From Spirochaetaceae bacterium (GTDB taxonomy: Bacteria; Spirochaetota; Spirochaetia; Treponematales; Breznakiellaceae), in NCBI GenBank assembly GCA_031273985.1, contig JAISQV010000021.1:1-7807 (forward strand): a stretch of 7,807 nucleotides of DNA. The letters are read 5' to 3'. Each line of letters opens with the position of its first letter. Positions within the stretch are counted from its first letter, which is position 1. This document shows positions 1 to 4,835 of this stretch, piece by piece. The notes beneath the pieces were generated by a model, which saw only the letters and a program-made list of their open reading frames with translations, was not told the origin of the DNA and made no database searches. Made by a program: the position numbers and the translations under genes.

Positions 1-28
1 AAGTTTGAAAACTTAGGCATTTCTATCC

Positions 29-66
29 AAAAACCACTCAAATTATTCATAATTTGAGTGGTTTTT
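29..66. terminator. Bidirectional intrinsic terminator
   Basis: Two perfect 16-base arms (29-44 and 51-66) enclose a 6-base loop. The left arm opens with AAAAA and the right arm closes with TTTTT, so a transcript in either direction gives a stable hairpin with a U-run at its 3' side. This is the usual layout of a bidirectional Rho-independent terminator. It most likely ends a gene lying left of the window and shields the plus-strand gene at 190 from read-through. The stem is fairly AT-rich for a terminator. Confidence 0.75.
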
Positions 67-72
67 CCCGGC

Positions 73-110
73 TGACAGGACCCCCGGTAATTTTTTAAGG
101 CGTCCTGTCA
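73..110. repeat. Inverted repeat TGACAGGAC / GTCCTGTCA
   Basis: The 9-base arms at 73-81 and 102-110 are perfect. Allowing one mismatch, the arms extend to 12 bases (73-84 and 99-110). The interval between them is AT-rich (TAATTTTTTAA). The dyad lies about 80 bp before the plus-strand gene at 190. It could be an operator, a second weak terminator, or part of a palindromic element together with the neighbouring dyad. No regulator is encoded in the window to link it to. Confidence 0.45.
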
Positions 111-119
111 TGTTAAACT

Positions 120-189
120 TAGAATTCCTGTCCCTCCTAACTCCTCCCTTTTCTCTTCTCCCAAACTGCGCTACAACTGTACCCGGATC
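120..189 (+). promoter_or_regulatory. Homopyrimidine leader, no Shine-Dalgarno
   Basis: Positions 141-162 are an unbroken run of 22 pyrimidines in a wider C/T-rich stretch. The 20 bases before the ATG at 190 contain no recognisable Shine-Dalgarno. A weak -10-like TACAAC at 172-177 would place the transcript start only a few bases before the ATG, giving a nearly leaderless message. There is no good -35 in front of it, so this is a guess. No other promoter stands out in this stretch. Confidence 0.25.
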
Positions 190-1416
190 ATGGAAGCGGC
201 AAATGTTCCCTCCGTAAGCGGCGCCCTCCTCTTCTCCGGCTTTGACGCGGCGCTTGCCGGTTTCAGCGCGCTGGACCTGTACTTCGGCCTGGCCCCGCTC
301 CCCTTCACCTGGGTGAACACCGGCGCGGACCTTTCGGAACTGGCCCGGCTCTTTGAGGGGCTCCGCTTTCCCGGCCCCGGCATTGCCGATGCCGCCCTGG
401 ACATGGACGGCCGGACCTGGTACTTCACCTGCCTCGACCGGGACCTCCCCGGAGAGCCGCCCCCCTTTAGCCTGCTCTCATTCACCTACGACTGCGCCGC
501 CGGCTGCTTCAGGGACCCCGCCGGCCTCTACCCCCTGCTGCGGGAACTCCGGGACGGGCGGCCCTCCCTCCCCGCCTCCGGGGAATGGTGGGCCGCCAAC
601 CCCGCATCGGACCGCTTCCGGGCGGCGGCGGACGCGGCGGTGATCCTGGCCCGCTACTGCGGCGGCGGCTCCGCCCGGAAGGGGGAACTACCCGCCGGTG
701 AGGGCCGCAGGGAGGAAGAGGTCCGCCTCGCAGCCCGGGCCGCCGAAGCCCTGCGCGGCCTCCCCCCGGCGTTAGCGCCGGAAGCGGAGGCCCAGCGGAC
801 CCTGCTCTGCACCCTCATGCTCTCCCCCCGGCCTGACCTGGGGCTCCGGCTGCTCCGCCTGACGGGCTTTGCCGGCGAACTCTGGCCGGAACTTGCCGCC
901 CTGGACGAGGTGGATCACTCCAAGGAGTATCACCCCGAGGGCAACGTCTGGAATCACACCCTGGAAACCTTCCGCTACCGGAAACCCTCCGCCGGCGGAG
1001 CCCAGGATCTGCGCCTCTCCCTGGGCCTCCTCCTCCACGACGTGGGGAAGCCCCTGGCGGCAAGCTCCGGCGGCAAGCGTTTCGACGGCCACGCGGAAAT
1101 AGGCGCCCGCCTGGCGCGGGGCTTCCTGCAGCGCCTCGGCTTCGAAGCGGCCTTCATCGAAGAAATTTACTTTTTGGTCCGAAACCATATGCTTCCCGCG
1201 GCCCTTCCCCGGCTGCCCCCCTCCCGCACCGCCGGCATCATCGAATCCCCGCTCTTCCCCACCCTGATGGAACTCTACCGCTGCGATGAATCCTCCTCCT
1301 TCAAGGGGCCCACGGGCTACTATGAAAGCAGCGCCGCATACCAGGCCTACCTTCGCAGCCGGCGTAACCCCTACCGCCGGCCGGACGGCAAAAAGATCGC
1401 CCGCCCCGGAGTCTAA
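190..1416 (+). CDS. HD-domain protein related to CCA-adding enzyme
   Basis: A 408-residue cytoplasmic protein. The C-terminal half is an HD phosphohydrolase-type domain: GNVWNHTLE with His256, LLHDVGKP with His283-Asp284, GHAEIGA with His301, RNHM with His333, and a late Asp366. These fit the metal ligands of that superfamily. The helical segment before it (GLRLLRLTGF, then ELAALDEV) is typical of the region linking the head domain to HD in bacterial poly(A) polymerase/CCA-adding enzymes, and total length fits (about 400-480 aa). The N-terminal 110 residues can be laid over the nucleotidyltransferase head (DLSELARLF, then DGRTWYFT, then FTYD), but the Gly-Gly and Arg-Asp signature and the second aspartate of DxD are not seen. 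It is therefore unlikely to add CCA. A nucleotide or RNA phosphohydrolase role is my inference. ATG 190 is the only usable start: the frame is closed by a TAA at 88-90 and has no other start codon between. The gene stands alone, convergent with the TonB operon. Confidence 0.85.
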   Translation: MEAANVPSVSGALLFSGFDAALAGFSALDLYFGLAPLPFTWVNTGADLSELARLFEGLRFPGPGIADAALDMDGRTWYFTCLDRDLPGEPPPFSLLSFTYDCAAGCFRDPAGLYPLLRELRDGRPSLPASGEWWAANPASDRFRAAADAAVILARYCGGGSARKGELPAGEGRREEEVRLAARAAEALRGLPPALAPEAEAQRTLLCTLMLSPRPDLGLRLLRLTGFAGELWPELAALDEVDHSKEYHPEGNVWNHTLETFRYRKPSAGGAQDLRLSLGLLLHDVGKPLAASSGGKRFDGHAEIGARLARGFLQRLGFEAAFIEEIYFLVRNHMLPAALPRLPPSRTAGIIESPLFPTLMELYRCDESSSFKGPTGYYESSAAYQAYLRSRRNPYRRPDGKKIARPGV

Positions 1417-1521
1417 CCTTGACCCGCAATTTCAGACTGAATACAAATCTCCAAAAACAGGAACGATAAAAGCGCACGAAGGAACTATGCATTCTACCGT
1501 CTTTTTCAGGCATAAAATGAT

Positions 1522-1544
1522 AAAAAAATCTGGGCATCGAGCCC
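1522..1544 (-). terminator. Weak terminator candidate for the TonB operon
   Basis: Read on the minus strand, a short GGGC/GCCC stem with a 5-base loop (1544 to 1532) is followed after three bases by seven T residues (1528-1522). It lies about 150 bp after the tonB stop. The stem has only four pairs, so it is weak. The stronger GC hairpins nearer the stop have no T-run. The true terminator may be a combination of these or Rho-dependent. Confidence 0.25.
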
Positions 1545-1574
1545 CCACGAGGGCAGGAGAAGGCCGGGGGGCGT

Positions 1575-1665
1575 TGCGGGGGGCTGGCCCCCCGCACGGG
1601 GGTAGCGGCAGACCCCGCAGGGCCGCAGGACCGAGGAGGCTGGCGCGCAGGGGGCTTGGCCCCCT
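1575..1665. repeat. GC-rich structured extragenic repeat, copy 1
   Basis: The stretch holds two strong hairpins. Arms 1575-1584 and 1587-1596 pair perfectly (TGCGGGGGGC with its complement). Arms 1649-1655 and 1659-1665 (AGGGGGC and GCCCCCT) enclose a 3-base loop. Between them is GGGGGTAGCGGCAGACCCCG (1598-1617), and 35 bases after its first base comes GAGGAGGCT (1633-1641). The same two blocks, at the same spacing, recur in the same orientation near the right end (7722-7741 and 7757-7765). The first block matches 18/20, the second 9/9, and the whole 44 bp about 32/44. Copies flank the TonB operon on both sides and lie outside genes, as expected of a dispersed extragenic palindromic element. 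Confidence 0.65.
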
Positions 1666-1693
1666 TCCTGATTCTCTTGCCTTGTCTTGAACC

Positions 1694-2323
1694 CTAATCC
1701 CGCAGGCGGAAGCGGATGGGGTAGCGGTAGTACACGCCCACGGGCCGGCCGTTGGCCTCCGCGGGGCGGCAGCTTATTCCGTCAAAGGCTTTTACCGCCG
1801 CTTCGCCGAAGCCCCGTCCGGGGGGGTCTTCCCGCAGTATCCGGATCCGCTGAATGACGCCGTTCCGGTCTATGACCAGTTCCAGGTAGACGAGGCCCTC
1901 TATACCCGCCCGGCGCGCGATGGCGGGGTACACGAGATTGCGGAGGATGGCCCTTTCGTCAAAGACCGGCGCCACCGATACCCTGCTCATGGGCAGATAT
2001 TCGTCGTCTCCCGGCCCCAGCGCCTGGAAGCCCGTGAGGGAGCCGGGCTCGACGATGGTCTGGTCCGGCGTCTCGTCGGTTTCGATGAGGGTTTCGGCGA
2101 TGGATTCGACGGCATTTTGCGGCTGCGCACGGGCGGGAGCCGGAGGGGGCGGCAGGGGAATTTCTTCTTCCAGGTCCAGAATTCTCATTATCTGTACCGG
2201 GGCTTCCGGCGCAGGTTCCGCGGTTTCGAGTTTCACGGCAACGAAGCGTATGAGGAGGATGTGCGCCAGGGCAGCCAGGGCAAAGATGGCGAGCCGGGTC
2301 CGGTTGGCATTCTCCGTCATCAT
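1694..2323 (-). CDS. tonB: TonB energy-transducing protein
   Basis: A 209-residue inner-membrane protein that spans the periplasm and passes energy from ExbB/ExbD to an outer-membrane receptor. An N-terminal anchor (about residues 10-30) contains His21, at the place of the conserved transmembrane histidine of E. coli TonB. A short proline-rich stretch (IPLPPPPAPA, about 55-64) and an acidic linker follow. A full C-terminal TonB domain (about 125-207) shows the YPAIARRAGIEG opening, VIDRNGVI and the closing YRYPIRFRL. It is somewhat shorter than E. coli TonB, mostly through a short proline region. It is the last gene of the operon and starts inside the previous gene's stop (ATGA, 2320-2323). 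Two adjacent Met codons exist. AAGGA sits 3 bases before the first and 6 before the second, so Met2 (2320) may be the used start. It belongs to the TonB rather than TolA family. Confidence 0.93.
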   Translation of the reverse strand: MMTENANRTRLAIFALAALAHILLIRFVAVKLETAEPAPEAPVQIMRILDLEEEIPLPPPPAPARAQPQNAVESIAETLIETDETPDQTIVEPGSLTGFQALGPGDDEYLPMSRVSVAPVFDERAILRNLVYPAIARRAGIEGLVYLELVIDRNGVIQRIRILREDPPGRGFGEAAVKAFDGISCRPAEANGRPVGVYYRYPIRFRLRD

Positions 2324-2718
2324 GCGTCCTTTACTACAAAGCTTACCACCCGGTATTGGAGCAGTTTGAGTATGTCCAGCACCCCGTTGACATGAACGTA
2401 ACGCGTTCCCCGGTCGGCGATGATGTGAATCCGCGTGTCCGGGGCGTTCCGGTAGAGTTCCCCTATGGCGTGTTCCACGGCCCTGAGGGTGGCGGCGCTT
2501 CCGTCAAGGTACACGTTTCCTGTTTTGTCTATCCATATTTCCAGATTTTTTTCGGCGCTGGTTTTTTTTGCCGTTTCCGCTTCGGGGTAATCGATTTTCA
2601 CTTCTTTGCGATAGTTGATCAGGGATACAAGCATGATGAAGATGAGGAGCAGGAACGCTACGTCCGACATGGAATTAAGCGGGACCGAGAAGTCTTTCCG
2701 CCGGCGCCTGATGTTCAT
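2320..2718 (-). CDS. exbD: ExbD/TolR-family protein, second copy
   Basis: A 132-residue single-pass inner-membrane protein, part of the proton-driven motor that powers TonB. It has a short basic N-terminus (NIRRRRKD) and then a transmembrane segment (about 17-35) opening with MSDVAFLLL. Its Asp19 matches the proton-carrying aspartate of ExbD (Asp25 in E. coli). A periplasmic domain (about 45-132) has the family's alternating strands, including LEIWIDKTGNVYLDG and IHIIADRGTRY. Its start overlaps the stop of the upstream exbD by four bases (ATGA). It has the best Shine-Dalgarno of the operon, GGAGG four bases before the ATG (plus-strand 2723-2727). It is clearly not a recent duplicate of its neighbour: outside the N-terminal and transmembrane pattern the two differ. 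TolR is an alternative name, but the adjacent TonB and receptor favour ExbD. Confidence 0.9.
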   Translation of the reverse strand: MNIRRRRKDFSVPLNSMSDVAFLLLIFIMLVSLINYRKEVKIDYPEAETAKKTSAEKNLEIWIDKTGNVYLDGSAATLRAVEHAIGELYRNAPDTRIHIIADRGTRYVHVNGVLDILKLLQYRVVSFVVKDA

Positions 2719-3131
2719 CCGCCCTCCCCCGCCGCGCCCTCCCGCATGGAGAAGGAGAAAGCTTCCACCGACAGTTTTTGCGCCGTCTCCACAAAGGACA
2801 CCACCTCCTGCCAGGGGGCTTCCGGGCTTACGGACAGCATGACCGCCAGATTCGGGTTGGCGGATATACCGGCGCTTATCGCGCCTTCGGCTTCGGCGCG
2901 GGAAATGATGTTTCCCCCGCTGGTGATTTGCCCCGCATCGTCCAGTTCGAAGCGCAGTAGATCATCCCGCTGGATGAGCCGGCTGGAATCCCGGGCGGGG
3001 AGATTCATCAAAAAGCCCTTGTTGATGTTAAATCCGGCGATCACGATAAAGTAGATTATCAGGAGGAAGGCCATGTCGCTGGCGGCGCTGGAATCGCTGA
3101 ATCCGCCGCGCTTTTTCCGCCGCAGATTCAT
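2715..3131 (-). CDS. exbD: ExbD/TolR-family protein, first copy
   Basis: A 138-residue single-pass inner-membrane protein of the ExbD family. The N-terminus is basic (NLRRKKRGG). The transmembrane segment (about 17-36) starts SDMAFLLIIYF, with Asp19 in the position of the essential family aspartate. The periplasmic part includes LLRFELDDAGQI, a NLAVMLSVSPEAPW strand-turn and a final helix-strand. A glycine-rich tail (EGAAGEGG) ends the protein. It begins one base after the ExbB stop (TGACATG) with no visible Shine-Dalgarno, so translation probably depends on ribosomes finishing exbB. With the second exbD just downstream, the pair could form a heterodimer inside an ExbB pentamer. That is inference from the known ExbB5-ExbD2 structure. 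Confidence 0.9.
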   Translation of the reverse strand: MNLRRKKRGGFSDSSAASDMAFLLIIYFIVIAGFNINKGFLMNLPARDSSRLIQRDDLLRFELDDAGQITSGGNIISRAEAEGAISAGISANPNLAVMLSVSPEAPWQEVVSFVETAQKLSVEAFSFSMREGAAGEGG

Positions 3132-3132
3132 G

Positions 3133-3852
3133 TCAGGATTGGGCGGCGGCCGGGGCGCTTGTCAGTGTTTCCCCGGCAAATTCGGTTTTGTCTTCGATGG
3201 CGGAACGGGCCGATGAACTCGCCACGGCAAGTTCCGTGATCAGGTCCGTACAGGTTATTTCCACCTCGGAGGCAAACTTGTCAACGATATGGGTAAAGAG
3301 GGAGTGGGATGTCATGGCGATGATGGCGATGATCAGGCCGAAAACGGTGGTTATCAGGGCTTCGTAGATTCCGTTGGCCACAATTTGGGCGTTCACTTCC
3401 GTTGCCTCGGCGATGGATTTGAAGGCGCCTATCATGCCTGAAACGGTGCCGAGAAAGCCGGTAAGGGGGGAGAGGGAGCCCAGGGCGGTGAGGAAGTTGA
3501 AGCCGCTTTCCAGGGAATTGATGCGGGACAGGGCCTCCGCCTCCGCCGCTTTTTCTATGCGGTTCTCCGAGAGTCTGTAGCGGTTCACCAGGGCAAGGAG
3601 TATGCCGGCCCCCATGCGGCGGCGCAGCATGGTTTGAAGGTACTGCTGCGCTCCGGTTATGTCCCTGCGCCGGATGTGGAATTCCACCCGCGCCTTCATG
3701 TCGTTCAGCCTGAGGTTGTGGCGGAAGATAAAAATAGCGCGCTCCAGGGCAATAGCCACCGTAGCTACGGAGAAGAAGAGGAGCGGCCACATGAAAATGC
3801 CGCCCATCCTGAAGAGTTCCAACAAAGAAAAAGCTGTCTGTTCCGTGTTCAT
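3133..3852 (-). CDS. exbB: ExbB/TolQ/MotA-type proton channel
   Basis: A 239-residue inner-membrane protein that forms the proton-conducting ring around ExbD. It has three membrane segments in the family arrangement: about 14-38 (GGIFMWPLLFFSVATVAIALER), then a cytoplasmic loop with many Arg residues, then about 118-143 and about 163-187. The signature SPLTGFLGTVSGMIGAF (about 128-144) and EALITTVFGL (164-173) carry the conserved threonines lining the channel. Length matches E. coli ExbB (244 aa). The tail after about 210 is rich in Ala and Ser. The start follows the lipoprotein stop by 14 bases, and GGTGAGG sits seven bases before the ATG. Homologues include TolQ and MotA, but the two exbD genes and tonB directly downstream point to ExbB. 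Confidence 0.92.
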   Translation of the reverse strand: MNTEQTAFSLLELFRMGGIFMWPLLFFSVATVAIALERAIFIFRHNLRLNDMKARVEFHIRRRDITGAQQYLQTMLRRRMGAGILLALVNRYRLSENRIEKAAEAEALSRINSLESGFNFLTALGSLSPLTGFLGTVSGMIGAFKSIAEATEVNAQIVANGIYEALITTVFGLIIAIIAMTSHSLFTHIVDKFASEVEITCTDLITELAVASSSARSAIEDKTEFAGETLTSAPAAAQS

Positions 3853-3866
3853 CGGGATGCCTCACC

Positions 3867-4835
3867 TCATGGCTTGTCTTTGATAAGGCGAAGTCCTCCG
3901 CCTGCGGCGTGGCTCGCACCGGTAAGCGAATGTAGTATATACGGCCATTCAAATTGATAATAGACCCATTCCAGGGCCTCTTCCCAGTCCCTGAGCAGGG
4001 CCCCGGAATCCCGCAGGGGGCGGAGGGCCTCCGGGAGCAGGGCCCGGCTGTAGCCGGTGTTCCAGGTGACGCCCTCGGCCCGGTTTTCGCCCTCCGTTTC
4101 GGCCCAGAGTGCGGGCCTCAGCTCCCGGCGTACCAGTTCCGGGAAAAGAATGGGCCGCCAGTAGCGCTCAAAAGCTTCGCCGGAAGAAAAATGCCCGCCC
4201 CCGGCTGTTTCGGAGCCGGCTGTTTCAGCCAGGGCCGTGCCGGCCAGGGCCGCGCCGGCCAAATATTCCCCCATCCAGAGAACCAGGGCGGTGATACGCT
4301 CATCCCGGCTGCGCAGGGCCCGGAGGGCCTCGTCCCCGTAAAGCCGGGCAGCGCCGCGCCGTATCCCGCCCGCGCTGAGGTCGAGCACGTCCGTCCCCGG
4401 CTGGAGGGCGAAGAAGGCGGAGTAGCCGTCACTGCGGAAGACGCCGCCGCCCCGCAGGTCCCGGCGGAAGCTGTTCCAGCCGTCCCGGTTAGGGGAAAGG
4501 AATTCCAGGGATTCCAGGGTAAAGCCGTCCCGCTCTGTCCGCGAAGGGGAGGCCCGCAGTACCAGCGTGGGGAAGGCGGCGGGCCTGATAAGGAGGAATT
4601 CCTTCCCGTCTTTTTTCCGCAGCACCCGCCGTATTTCAAGGCCCCGCCCGCCCTGCCCGCCACGCCCGCCCTGGGGGGAGCGCCATATTTCCAGCGTCTT
4701 TTCCCGGAAGGCGGAACCGTCAAGAATCCCCCCGGCTTTTTCCACCACCGTCGCGCAGGAGCCCAGGAGAAGCAGCGCCAGCGGAAGGAAGAATAGCCCT
4801 TTTCCCGGATTGCCGAAACGCTTTGCCGCCCCCAT
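3867..4835 (-). CDS. Predicted lipoprotein of unknown function
   Basis: A 322-residue protein I do not recognise. It has a lipoprotein signal: basic start, hydrophobic LFFLPLALLLL, then LGSC with Cys27 as the likely lipidated residue. The mature part is mixed. It has a Gly/Arg-rich stretch (about 55-65, QGGRGGQGGRG), strand-like segments (residues 70-170) and a helical, Trp-rich C-terminal third (for example WEEALEWVYYQFEWPY). An alanine-rich pentad repeat lies near 193-212. It shows no SusD-like length or motif and no visible catalytic motif. Its ATG directly abuts the receptor's TGA (TGAATG, no gap), with GGAG seven bases upstream, so production is probably coupled to the receptor. That suggests an accessory of the receptor, on the periplasmic or outer face of the outer membrane. 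A 280-codon open frame on the other strand is a GC-composition shadow. Confidence 0.8.
   Translation of the reverse strand: MGAAKRFGNPGKGLFFLPLALLLLGSCATVVEKAGGILDGSAFREKTLEIWRSPQGGRGGQGGRGLEIRRVLRKKDGKEFLLIRPAAFPTLVLRASPSRTERDGFTLESLEFLSPNRDGWNSFRRDLRGGGVFRSDGYSAFFALQPGTDVLDLSAGGIRRGAARLYGDEALRALRSRDERITALVLWMGEYLAGAALAGTALAETAGSETAGGGHFSSGEAFERYWRPILFPELVRRELRPALWAETEGENRAEGVTWNTGYSRALLPEALRPLRDSGALLRDWEEALEWVYYQFEWPYILHSLTGASHAAGGGLRLIKDKP
4201..4258. repeat. Two 15-bp tandem duplications inside the lipoprotein gene
   Basis: CCGGCTGTTTC recurs at 4201 and 4216, and the 15-base unit CCAGGGCCGYGCCGG recurs at 4229-4243 and 4244-4258 with one difference. The period is 15 bp in both, so reading frame is kept and the product has pentads AGAAL, AGTAL, AETAG, SETAG. 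This looks like slippage in a tolerant surface loop or linker. Copy number could vary between strains. Confidence 0.6.

Larger units (their letters stand above)
9..133. repeat. Imperfect direct repeat bracketing two dyads
   Basis: Positions 9-28 and 115-133 share AAACTTAG exactly. They then continue as GCATTTCTATCC and AATTCCTGTCC, so about 16 of 20 aligned columns agree with one gap. Between them sit two hairpin-forming dyads, each spanning 38 bp. The pair could be a decayed duplication, the footprint of a small palindromic element, or chance in an AT-rich stretch. I cannot decide from one copy. Confidence 0.35.
1417..1693. other. Convergent intergenic region
   Basis: This gap lies between the HD-protein gene and tonB, which end towards each other. 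The left part (to about 1530) is AT-rich. The right part is a GC-rich repeat with strong hairpins. A plus-strand promoter-like pair, TTGACC (1419-1424) and TACAAA (1442-1447) with a 17-bp spacer, is followed by an AAGGA-preceded ATG at 1487. That ATG opens a 67-codon frame ending at 1690. The frame runs straight through the repeat and yields an Arg/Gly/Pro-rich product of no recognisable family, so I do not call it a gene. Confidence 0.4.

Noticed and set aside
772..1188. Minus-strand 138-codon frame opposite the HD domain
   Set aside because: It is antisense to the conserved HD motifs and looks like a composition shadow.
2356..3054. Plus-strand 232-codon open frame opposite the two exbD genes
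   Set aside because: Both exbD frames show family motifs and overlapping starts; this frame has no features of its own.
3281..3952. Minus-strand 223-codon frame overlapping exbB in another frame
   Set aside because: It is out of frame with the clear three-segment ExbB protein. Its product is His/Pro/Arg-rich and without membrane segments.
3954..4796. Plus-strand 280-codon open frame opposite the lipoprotein gene
   Set aside because: It lies wholly antisense to a gene with a clear lipoprotein signal and operon position. Its product is Gly/Pro/Ala-rich with no recognisable domain, as expected from GC bias.
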